This document shows positions 7,378 through 15,432 of a DNA stretch of 15,432 bases, in pieces. The translations under genes were made by a program, and so were the position numbers. The stretch comes from JBOHHM01 sp050725495 (GTDB taxonomy: Bacteria > Pseudomonadota > Gammaproteobacteria > Burkholderiales > Burkholderiaceae_C): NCBI GenBank assembly GCA_050725495.1, contig JBOHHM010000190.1, forward strand, positions 1 through 15,432, given 5' to 3'. The first letter of the stretch is position 1. Each line of letters opens with the position of its first letter. A model generated the notes under the pieces. It made no database searches, was not told the origin of the DNA, and worked only from the letters and a program-made list of their open reading frames with translations.

Positions 7378-7447
7378 CCCGGATACGCTGTCCCGCTATA
7401 GTGCCCATCACACCTGCGACGAAGTACATGGCGAAAACAGTCCGAAT

Positions 7448-7801
7448 TCATCGACCAAATCTGATGTTGCAGAACTGATGTTCGTTCCTGATTTTATTCA
7501 GGGGAGATGGTAAGTAGGCCCAGTGTGCTGCAATGCGTGGCGCACGATGCCGGGCGACATGCGCGATGAAGACCTCGCGCTGCTGGGCGTCGGAGCTCGC
7601 CAGCACGCTGCCGTCCGCGGCCAGCCACTCGACGCTGGTCATGCAGTGCAGCGCGCCGCCCTGGGCGTCCCAGCCGGCCGGGTAGGCGCGGCCGACGCGG
7701 TAGAGCAGCTCCTGTGCCTGCGCCAGACTCAGGTGGTCGGCGCAGACTTCGAGGTTGAGCAGCACCACGTCGATATCGAAGAAGAAATAGAGGTCGCTAC
7801 C
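7448..7801 (-). pseudogene. internal fragment of an unrecognised conserved protein
   Basis: The minus-strand frame reads GSDLYFFFDIDVVLLNLEVC from base 7801, then about 75 more residues including RVGRAYPAGWDAQGG and HRAPRIAAHWAYL. This looks like real protein (balanced, with ordered hydrophobic and aromatic positions), but I cannot name the family. Coding character extends upstream of the first possible start (GTG 7768) right to base 7801. There a stop (7805-7807) and the start of the IS91-type sequence abut it. At the other end, protein-like sequence fades near 7510 and runs into AT-richer DNA before the stop at 7448. It is therefore a fragment cut at both ends and probably not expressed as a functional protein. 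Confidence 0.5.
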
Positions 7802-7809
7802 CCATCAGG

Positions 7810-8458
7810 ATGACGCTGCCTCAGGCACCCCGCGACCCAGCACGCGCACCATGCCCACCAGCATGCGAACGCGCAAGCGCCACCCGCTGCCAAGGTCTAC
7901 AACGCCCGCCACCCCGAACAGACCCTGCTGTACCGCACCGTAGCGGAGCACCTCGAGACCTGGCTGGAGTTGGCCAGCGCCGGCCAGTTTGACGGGCAGG
8001 GCGATCACCATACGCCACCCGTCTATGTGGAGCAAGCCTTGCGCAAATATCTGGAGTGCGGCATCTTTGCCCACGGCTTGGCGCGCGCCCGCTGTGACGA
8101 CTGCGGGCACGACTTTCTGGTGGCGTTCTCCTGCAAGGGCCGGGGGGTCTGCCCTTCGTGCAACACCCGTCGCATGGCAGAGGCGGCCGCCCACCTGGCC
8201 GAGCACGTAGTTCCCCGCCTGCCGGTGCGTCAGTCGGTGCTGTCGGTGCCCAAACGGCTGCGCTACTTCATGCAGCGCGACGGGGCTGCCCCCAACACCG
8301 TTTTGCGCAACTTTTCTGCGCTGGTGCAGCACAGTCTGCAGGCGCACTGCCCAGGGGCGGCGCGGTGCGGCAAGGACCACTTGCGCATAGGTGCGGTCGC
8401 TTTCATCCACCGCTTTGGCTCCAGCCTGAACACGCATGCGCAGTTGCACGTCTGCGTG
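7810..8458 (+). pseudogene. IS91-family transposase, frameshifted and truncated
   Basis: The start MTLPQAPRDPA (from ATG 7810) is in one frame. The rest (from about 7850, e.g. KVYNARHPEQTLLYRTVAEH) is in the next frame, so there is a one-base frameshift around 7846-7852. The zinc-binding domain is visible in RCDDCGHDFLVAFSCKGRG and VCPSCNTRRM (about 8090-8178), followed by LPVRQSVLSVPKRLRYFMQR and IGAVAFIHRFGSSLN, all hallmarks of IS91-type Y2 HUH transposases. The catalytic HUH segment, normally H-x-H-F-H, reads HAQLH here, so a motif histidine has become Gln. Homology stops at HVCVV (about 8458), before the two catalytic tyrosines. The element is dead. Neither of the usual IS91 ends could be recognised. 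Confidence 0.82.
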
Positions 8459-8635
8459 GTTGTCCATCAGGCAGTAGGCGTGACAAACCTAGCCAAACCG
8501 GCCGACCACCTCGGCCAGCCCGCTCAGAAAAAGATGGCGGTCTTCGTCGTCGAGATAGATACCTTGCCGCGCATTGCCGCGGGCGGTTACATGGTAGAGC
8601 GCGCCGGGGAATTCAAGTCGAAGGAGGCGGGCCAT
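8456..8635 (-). pseudogene. IS200/REP-associated (Y1) transposase N-terminal fragment
   Basis: From ATG 8635 on the minus strand the frame reads MARLLRLEFPGALYHVTARG, then NARQGIYLDDEDRHLFLSGL, a TAG stop (codon 49), and VCHAYCLMDNH up to base 8456. This is the N-terminal Y1_Tnp domain of the REP-associated tyrosine transposase group, where the stop position normally carries Trp (FxWVCHAYCLMxNHYHLL). A TGG-to-TAG change is the simplest explanation. Homology ends exactly at the first His of the HUH motif. The second His and the catalytic Tyr are missing because the sequence joins the inverted IS91 fragment there. GGAGG lies just upstream on the minus-strand sense of the start region only weakly, so translation is doubtful. 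Confidence 0.75.
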
Positions 8636-8768
8636 GAGGCGAGCCTAGTCCCGCGCGGCAGGTTTTCGACAAGCGCCAGCGGCTTTCCGGAAGACCCGAA
8701 ACCGGCCGATTCCTATCCTCGAAGACCAGGTGGCCACGGCGGCCATCCCTGCAATCGAGGAGACTTTC

Positions 8769-10438
8769 ATGATCCATTCCTCCGTCGGTTTGCCTGCCGG
8801 CACCGATGCTCCCAGCTCCCTTGCGAAGGGCCTGCGCCGCCTGGCGCTTTCTGCCGGTGCTGGCAGCCTGGCGCTGCTGGCCGCGTGCGGCGGCGCCGAC
8901 GCGCCTTCGCCGCTGAGCTGCGACGACAGCATCAAGACCGCCTTCAAGCCGGACGCGAACACCAACGTGCTGCTGGTCAAGGCGTTCAAGAAGGACGAGG
9001 AGGTCAAGCTCGCGAACACCGCGGCGCCGTTCGTGACGGCACCGTCCGACATGTGCCTGGTCAAGCTGCTGGTCGGGCCGGGCAAGGCGGGCACCGCTGG
9101 CGCGCCCTCGACCTCGCCAGGCATCGGCATCGAGGTCTGGCTGCCCACGCACTCCGCCTGGGATGCGGCCGGCAACATCATCCGCGCCTATGGCAGCGGC
9201 GGCTGGGCTGGCGGCTTCCATGCCGACACCTCCCGCATCGGCGGTACCGGTGGCGGCAACGCCATCCATCTGGCGGCCGTCAACAAGGGTTATGTGGTCA
9301 GCCATTCCGACCACGGCCATGGCGGCACCAACTTTGCCGGCGGCAACGGCCGGCGTTCAACTGGACCAAGTTCATCACAGGCGAGCTGTACCCGCAAGTC
9401 GTCTACCAGCGCGACCTGGGCGGCGTGGCCCTCACCGCAGCCAAAGCCAATGCGGTCAACGGCCGTGCCACCGCGTCCTGCGGCGGCGCCAATGCCAGCT
9501 TCGACTTCCTGCTCGATCCGCTGTCGTGCCGCTACGACCCGACCAAGGACGCCGCGGCGCTGTGCACCGGCGAGGCCGGCAATGGCGTGACCGGCACCAA
9601 CGGCGATGTCGCCAAGTGCGTAACCGCCAAGGAAGCGATCGCCATCAACAAGATCTGGTACGGCATGACGGCTGACGGCAGCGTGCCGGATCCGGCGGTG
9701 GACAACGGGGGCACCACAACGCTCGACGCCGCCGCCAAGCAACTGTGGTGGGGCCTGGGTCGCAGCCTGGACTTCAGCGTGCTGGCCGGACCGACCGCAC
9801 CGTTCCCGATCGCCTCGACCCAGGTCGCGCTGTCGCTGCAAAACCCGGCCTATGCGCAGGTGGGCGCACTCACAAACGCCACCGGCAACGGGGCCGACAA
9901 GTGGAAGGAGCTGACCTACGCCGGCCTGGCCAACGCCTACGACCAGGGCTTGCTGCTGCAGCCGCAGTTCAGCAACATCAACACGGACAACCCCGATCTG
10001 AGCGGGTTGAAAGCCAGCGGTGCCAAGGTGCTGTCCTACCACGGTTGGTCGGACAACTTCATCTACCCGCAGGGTTCGCTGAACTACTTCACTCGCGCGG
10101 CCGCCGCCAACGGTGGCACCGCCGAACTGCAGAAGTTCAATCGCCTGTTCATGATCCCCGGCCTGGGCCACACCTCCGGCTTCAATGGCACGGGCTCGAT
10201 CGGCCCTGACGGCATGGTGACGCCGGCCGCCAACGTTCCGCTGCCGCAGACGGCCGCCGGGCGCGACGAGTTGTTTACCGCGCTGCGCAACTGGGTCGAG
10301 AAGGGTACCGCCCCCGAGCGCATCGAGCTGAGCGCGGCCACCGGTCCGTTCACGATGCCGATCTGCTCCTACCCGATGAAAGCCACTTACAAGGGCACGG
10401 GTGACGTGAAGGCGACCGCCAGCTACGACTGTCAGTAG
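8769..10438 (+). pseudogene. tannase/feruloyl esterase family lipoprotein gene with internal deletion
   Basis: ATG 8769 follows GAGGAG at 8757-8762. The N-terminus ends in a lipobox (LALLAAC, about residues 34-40), so the ancestor was probably an outer-membrane or periplasmic lipoprotein. Tannase-family sequence runs through GGWAGGFHADTSRIGG and VVSHSDHGHGG to about base 9350. It then resumes in another frame (+2 relative) with PAFNWTKFITGELYPQ and continues to the stop at 10436-10438. In relatives these segments are separated by roughly 70-80 residues holding the nucleophile motif (S/C-S-T-G-G-R-Q-G). That stretch is missing. The acid HGWSDNFIYP and the base IPGLGHTSG (catalytic Asp and His) remain. 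The translated product would end at 9590 with a nonsense tail. The tannase substrate class is gallate or ferulate esters. Confidence 0.8.
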
Positions 10439-10457
10439 AGCGACCTGTTCCTGTCCG

Positions 10458-10497
10458 GCGCACGGCGGGGAATCTGGAAAGATCCCCCGCCGTGCGC
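10458..10497. terminator. strong hairpin after the tannase remnant
   Basis: GCGCACGGCGGGG (10458-10470) pairs perfectly with CCCCGCCGTGCGC (10485-10497). The stem continues past one mismatch with ATC/GAT, closing a TGGAAA loop, so about 16 of 17 pairs form. It lies 20 bases after the tannase stop and 3 bases before the IS1380 remnant's stop codon. No T-run follows on either strand, so it may be a Rho-assisted or transcript-stabilising hairpin and not a classical intrinsic terminator. Confidence 0.55.
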
Positions 10498-10499
10498 AT

Positions 10500-10900
10500 T
10501 CAGTAGCCAAGAGCTGCCAGCAGCACGCGCAGCTGATGGGTTGCCAAGTGCTGGCAACTCGTGCGCGTGGCAAACAGGCCAGCCTGTGCTTCCTTGGACA
10601 GCGGTTCTCGGCCTCGCCGCGCTGGCAGTACAGATCGTCGTACAGCGCCTCGGCATCGCCCGTGAAGTTGGTCACCGCGTAGCGAGGGTTGCTGCCCTGT
10701 GCACCGTACTCCAGCCGCGTGGGCGCGCGTCGCTCCTTGGCCCAGCTGCTGGCCGCATAGACAAACTCCCCCATCTCGCGCTGCTTGGTGCCACTGCTCT
10801 CGTCATCATCCTTCATGGCCAGCTCGACGAACTCGGTGTTCTGCTGAAGCCGCGCATTGCGCGCCAGGCTCACGATGTAGTGCACGCCGGCGCGCTCGCA
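10500..10900 (-). pseudogene. IS1380-family transposase C-terminal fragment, frameshifted
   Basis: On the minus strand, CERAGVHYIVSLARNARLQQ (from 10900) begins sequence typical of IS1380-family DDE transposases. It continues through RLEYGAQGSNPRYAVTNFTG and YCQRGEAENR, the region carrying the third acidic catalytic residue. Near 10596-10600 there are two extra bases, after which the family sequence continues in another frame (KEAQAGLFATRTSCQHLATH, then RVLLAALGY) to a TGA at 10500-10502. The N-terminal two thirds, with the first two catalytic aspartates, are absent, and the usual C-terminal extension is missing. The upstream edge (10900/10901) joins a BoxA fragment lying in the opposite orientation. 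The element cannot move on its own. Confidence 0.8.
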
Positions 10901-10906
10901 GCATGG

Positions 10907-11257
10907 TTCGAAGGCGGCAAGCTGATGCTGTTCTTCGGCGCCCGCACCAAGGAGGAGCTGCCCTACTTCGGTTCATTGCAGAACCTGCCCAAGGACTTCA
11001 TCAACATCAACCTCGCGTTCTCGCGCACACCGGGGCAACCCGAGCGCTACGTCCAGGACCTGATGCGCGAGCGGGCAATCGACCTGGCCGCGCTGCTCAA
11101 GGATCCCAATACCTATATTCACGTGTGCGGCATCAAGAGCATGGAAGAGGGCGTCGTCGTGCTCGCACTGCGTGATGTGGCCCGCCAGGCAGGTCTGTCC
11201 TGGGACGCGCTCGGTGCCGCACTCAAGAGTGAAGGCCGGCTGCATTCCGAAACTTAC
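10907..11257 (+). pseudogene. boxA: BoxA (benzoyl-CoA 2,3-epoxidase reductase component) C-terminal fragment
   Basis: About 117 residues from GGKLMLFFGARTKEELPYFG through ININLAFSRTPGQPERYVQD and DPNTYIHVCGIKSMEEGV to RLHSETY match the C-terminal NAD-binding end of BoxA-type ferredoxin-NADP-reductase-like proteins. BoxA feeds electrons to BoxB for aerobic benzoyl-CoA epoxidation. The N-terminal ferredoxin and FAD parts are missing, and the frame upstream is just antisense IS1380. In BoxA the ETY is normally the last residue triplet. Here it is followed by TGG in place of a stop, so the frame reads on into DNA antisense to the DUF255 gene. No boxB follows. A related CoA-ester oxygenase reductase is possible, but BoxA is the best match I recognise. 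Confidence 0.7.
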
Positions 11258-11362
11258 TGGAGGGCGCGCGATATCGCTCCCGCGCCGCTGCGTGCCTTCC
11301 CGGACCTGTTCGGCTCGCTGGCTTTGGTGACCCAACGGCAAGGCCCAGATCCGCGCCAGCTC

Positions 11363-13444
<2,082 letters not shown>

Positions 13445-13503
13445 GGCTGTCCTGACATCACGTTGCTGGATCCCCATCGACGCGCAGGCCGCCGGCCCGG
13501 GCA

Positions 13504-14178
13504 TCAGCCGGGCTCGGCGTCCTCGAGTTGCGAGAAGCGCACCGGCAGGATCTCGCGGGTCGATACCGTGCCGCTGGCGTCCTTCTCGACCAGGATGAGT
13601 TGCTGTCCATCGGGCAGGCCGGCCGGTATCACCATCTTGCCGCCGGGTTTGAGCTGGTAGATGAGCGCGGGCGGGATCAGCTCGGGAGCCGCCGTGACGA
13701 CCATCTTGTCGAACGGCGCGTGTGCGGGCCAGCCACCGCAGCCGTTGCCGATCTTGATCTCGATGTTGGCATAACCCTGTCGCGCCAGCCTTTGCCGGGC
13801 CTGCACCGCCAGCTCTTCAATGATTTCGATGCTGTAGACGCGTTGCGCGAGCTCGGCCAGGATCGCTGTCTGGTAGCCCAGGCCGGTGCCGATCTCCAGG
13901 ACCGTGTCGGTCGGGCGCAGGTCGAGCAGGTCGGTCATCAGTGCGACGATGAACGGCTGCGAGATCGTCTTGTCGAAGCCTATGGGCAGGGGGGTGTCGG
14001 CGTAGGCATAGGGCCGCAGTTCGAGCAGCACGAACTCGTGGCGGGGCACCTTGGCCATGACGTTCATGACCTGCGGGGCCAGCGCCGCCTTGCCCAGCTG
14101 CGCGCTGGCATAAATCGTCTTGGCGGCGATTTCCGCGAGCATGGACTGGCGCAGGGCCGAGAAATCCGGTTCGGGCAT
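13504..14178 (-). CDS. pcm: protein-L-isoaspartate O-methyltransferase
   Basis: A 224-residue PCMT that uses S-adenosylmethionine to methylate L-isoaspartyl residues in damaged proteins, starting their repair. The SAM motif I is VLEIGTGLGYQTAIL (93-107). The substrate-side signature GFDKTISQPFIVALM (67-81) precedes it, and LKPGGKMVIPAG (176-187) is the usual post-motif III strand. ATG 14178 gives the usual length. A GTG at 14202 would add eight residues without a ribosome site. The DUF255 gene follows, and a truncated cphA lies upstream in the same direction. In many proteobacteria pcm neighbours surE/rpoS, which are absent here; in this family of bacteria pcm copies near other genes are common. 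Confidence 0.93.
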   Translation of the reverse strand: MPEPDFSALRQSMLAEIAAKTIYASAQLGKAALAPQVMNVMAKVPRHEFVLLELRPYAYADTPLPIGFDKTISQPFIVALMTDLLDLRPTDTVLEIGTGLGYQTAILAELAQRVYSIEIIEELAVQARQRLARQGYANIEIKIGNGCGGWPAHAPFDKMVVTAAPELIPPALIYQLKPGGKMVIPAGLPDGQQLILVEKDASGTVSTREILPVRFSQLEDAEPG

Positions 14179-14245
14179 GGTGTCGTCTCGTAGAAGCGGC
14201 ACGAAAATAGCTATCTTACGCTCCCGGCAAGCGCAAGGCCCGGCT

Positions 14246-14270
14246 ATGGGGTTGGCGTCACCACCCCCAT
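14246..14270. terminator. hairpin between the cphA remnant and pcm
   Basis: ATGGGGTTGG (14246-14255) pairs with CCACCCCCAT (14261-14270), with one mismatch and a 5-base loop. It lies about 17 bases after the cphA stop on the minus strand and could be the old cphA terminator. No T-run follows, so this is tentative. Confidence 0.35.
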
Positions 14271-14286
14271 GAGGGCGGGTCGCGCT

Positions 14287-14583
14287 TCAGCTCGAGGCTT
14301 CGGCCATGCGCCGAGCCAGATGCGCCAGCGCCTCTTCGACCTGATCGACCAGAACCAGACACAGGTCGCCCGGTTGCAGGCGTTCCAGCGCGGTGTCTAT
14401 GGCGATGAACTCACCCCGGATTTCGTCAATCTGGCGGGTCCGCCCGGCGTTGGCGAGGCCTTCGCGCAGCAGCGCGATCACCTCGCCGTCCGCGCGGCCG
14501 CGCTGGGCGGCGTCCTGGTAGAGCAGCACATCGTCGAAGGCATCGCCCAGGATCATCGTTTGCTGGCGGATGTCGTCATCGCG
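14287..14583 (-). pseudogene. cphA: cyanophycin synthetase, C-terminal scrap
   Basis: The minus-strand frame reads RDDDIRQQTMILGDAFDDVL from 14583, then DGEVIALLREGLANAGRTRQ, IDEIRGEFIAIDTALERL and GDLCLVLVDQVEEALAHL, ending at TGA 14287-14289. This is the C-terminal end of the Mur-ligase-like half of CphA, which polymerises aspartate and arginine into cyanophycin; GD-R-RDDDIR and RGRxDGE are recognisable landmarks. About 99 residues survive of an enzyme normally 700-900 residues long, and homology stops abruptly at 14583. No upstream cphA sequence or second cphA is in the window. An internal ATG at 14556 opens a frame of 89 residues, but it would encode no active site. I treat it as a remnant. 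Confidence 0.75.
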
Positions 14584-14992
14584 GCTCGAACGGCACGTTC
14601 GGTTCGCACTCCCAGCCCTCGTAGGGCTGCGGCAGGTTGACGAACTCGTCCCAGGTCACCAGCCGACCGTCGAGCACGACGCCGTCCGCGTCGATGCGGC
14701 CGCGGATACGCTCGAAGGGCATCTCGAGCGTTGAACCCTCGTTGATCAGAAACCTCTGGGCGAGGCCTTGTCGAACCTTGCCACGCAGACGCGCCAGCGC
14801 GAGCGCGGCGCTACCCTCGGAGAACGCCTTGAAGACGTGGCCGCCGTGCTCGGCCGTGGTGACTTCGCGGGCGGTCGCCGTGTAGCCGTGGTTCGGCAGG
14901 TGCCGGATCTCCAACTCGAAATGGCGCTTGGTACCCGCGCAGTCGGTAAACGACTCGTTGCTCGGGAAATCCAGATCTGGCACGTTGTCCAT
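14576..14992 (-). CDS. small conserved protein of unknown function, C-terminus probably altered
   Basis: A 138-residue soluble protein starting MDNVPDLDFPSNESF. I do not recognise a named family with certainty. The C-terminal half (KVRQGLAQRFL at about 71-81, IRGRIDADGVVLDGRLVTWD at about 95-114, then LPQPYEGWE) resembles small uncharacterised proteins, perhaps the DUF7713 type, that end in a DGR-x-x-TWDEF...YEGW motif. No membrane segment or signal peptide is present. Its stop codon (14576-14578) lies inside sequence that belongs to the cphA remnant (CGCGATGACGACATC region), so the native end was probably lost and the last residues (about PNVPFEPR) may be junction-derived. The start ATG 14992 has a weak GAGA-type ribosome site. 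It may still be expressed. Confidence 0.55.
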   Translation of the reverse strand: MDNVPDLDFPSNESFTDCAGTKRHFELEIRHLPNHGYTATAREVTTAEHGGHVFKAFSEGSAALALARLRGKVRQGLAQRFLINEGSTLEMPFERIRGRIDADGVVLDGRLVTWDEFVNLPQPYEGWECEPNVPFEPR

Positions 14993-15426
14993 TGGTTCTC
15001 GCAGGTGTATCTGTCCCGGCCGCCATGGCCGAGCCGACCGAGAGTTTGCCCTCGTACTGACGCGGCGCTCAATCGCGGACTCGATTGTCGTCTCAGCGCT
15101 ACGCCCTCGGAGTCACGTCCGTCGAAGTCGCCGGCCTTCACGGCCAACCCAGCGCCGATCGCTGCACGTCAACCGCTGCCGGTGACTTGGCGGCGGTGAC
15201 CGCTTTGGAGCGAACTCGCGCCCGACTGGCCACAGGCGCTTCGCGGCCAAAACCGGAAGTTGCGACGTGCGTCCGTCAGCGGACTGTCGATGGCAATCCT
15301 CGGCCAAAGGACTAAACCGCTCGCGCGGTAGGCCGCTCCGGCGGCGTTGGTGGGTGTTCGAGACAGGGGTTCTGGCTATGTTGACGAGCGAGGCAATCCG
15401 CCTCGTTCTTCGACAGGAGCAACACC
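14993..15426. other. long intergenic region without a convincing gene
   Basis: About 430 bases upstream of both flanking genes. The open frames here are short and arginine- or alanine-rich, and none has a conserved motif I recognise. It contains several small inverted repeats, e.g. ACCGC/GCGGT at 15316-15329 and CGAGGC/GCCTCG at 15389-15405. Promoters for the divergent neighbours must lie here, but no clean sigma70 pair was found. Confidence 0.6.
15389..15405 (+). promoter_or_regulatory. small hairpin in the leader of the right-edge gene
   Basis: CGAGGC (15389-15394) and GCCTCG (15400-15405) form a perfect 6-bp stem with a 5-base loop, ending 9 bases before the AGGAG ribosome site of the next start codon. 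It could affect translation initiation or be chance in GC-rich DNA. Confidence 0.3.
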
Positions 15427-15432
15427 ATGAAC
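15427..15432 (+). CDS. start of a gene running off the right edge
   Basis: ATGAAC at 15427-15432 is preceded by CAGGAG (15414-15419), a strong ribosome site at good spacing. Only the first two codons (Met-Asn) are inside the window, so the product cannot be identified. Confidence 0.55.

Noticed and set aside
7461..7482. CTGATGTT direct repeats as target-site duplication of an insertion
   Set aside because: They are only 6 bases apart with no element between them, and such octamers can arise by chance.
7970..10438. An 822-codon open frame running from the IS91 fragment through to the end of the tannase gene
   Set aside because: The first part is real transposase, the middle is antisense Y1 transposase and out-of-frame tannase, and only the last part is tannase. 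The frame stays open because of high GC; it is not a natural fusion protein.
9290..10885. A 531-codon minus-strand frame
   Set aside because: Only its first 100 or so codons are IS1380 transposase. The rest is antisense to the tannase sequence and has no conserved motifs.
10541..10906. N-terminal extension of the BoxA-like frame
   Set aside because: This part is antisense to the IS1380 transposase; BoxA similarity begins only near 10907.
14185..14235. A promoter for pcm (TTGCCG ... TATTTT on the minus strand)
   Set aside because: The spacing is 15 bases and the match is poor, so it is not reported as a feature.
15000..15330. Possible integron attC sites or gene cassette in the right-hand intergenic region
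   Set aside because: GGCCAAC and GTTGGTG strings occur, but no paired core sites with the required arm arrangement and no integrase were found.

Overview
The window looks like chromosomal DNA of a high-GC betaproteobacterium of the order Burkholderiales, probably near Comamonadaceae. The reasons are the GC-rich codon use, a Bug-type tricarboxylate-family receptor, a BoxA remnant, a cyanophycin synthetase remnant and the general gene content. This is inferred from protein families only.

Layout. (a) 1-1662, plus strand: the 3' end of a 3-hydroxyacyl-CoA dehydrogenase gene, a crotonase-fold enoyl-CoA hydratase/isomerase joined to it by ATGA overlap, and a MaoC-type hydratase. Together they form a beta-oxidation-type CoA-ester operon. 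(b) 1717-2079: the N-terminal stub of a NuoE/FdsG-like oxidoreductase subunit, cut off abruptly. It is followed by an AraC-family regulator (2092-2970) and a DUF1737-like remnant (2997-3188). (c) 3192-7377: an intact divergent unit. A LysR regulator faces a tight three-gene operon of Bug receptor, N-acyl-D-amino-acid deacylase and Asp/Glu-racemase-family protein. A sigma70-like promoter and a well-placed inverted repeat lie between them. (d) 7448-11257: a graveyard of broken genes. It holds a fragment of an unknown conserved protein, a frameshifted IS91-family transposase, a piece of an IS200/REP-type (Y1) transposase with a stop codon, a tannase/feruloyl-esterase gene whose nucleophile segment is deleted, an IS1380-family transposase tail and a BoxA C-terminus. 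(e) 11363-14178, minus strand: intact pcm (protein-L-isoaspartate methyltransferase) and a DUF255/thioredoxin-domain protein. (f) 14287-14992: a cyanophycin synthetase C-terminal scrap abutting a small unknown gene whose stop codon seems to come from the cphA sequence. (g) 14993-15432: about 430 bases without a convincing gene, then the start of a new gene at the right edge.

Functionally, the best complete module is (c). It looks like regulated capture and deacylation of N-acyl-D-amino acids (or similar amides), followed by racemisation of the released amino acid. The most unusual general property is the density of truncation junctions. At least nine broken genes lie between intact ones, which points to repeated IS-associated rearrangement and deletion. 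I saw no CRISPR array, tRNA, rRNA or recognisable defence system.
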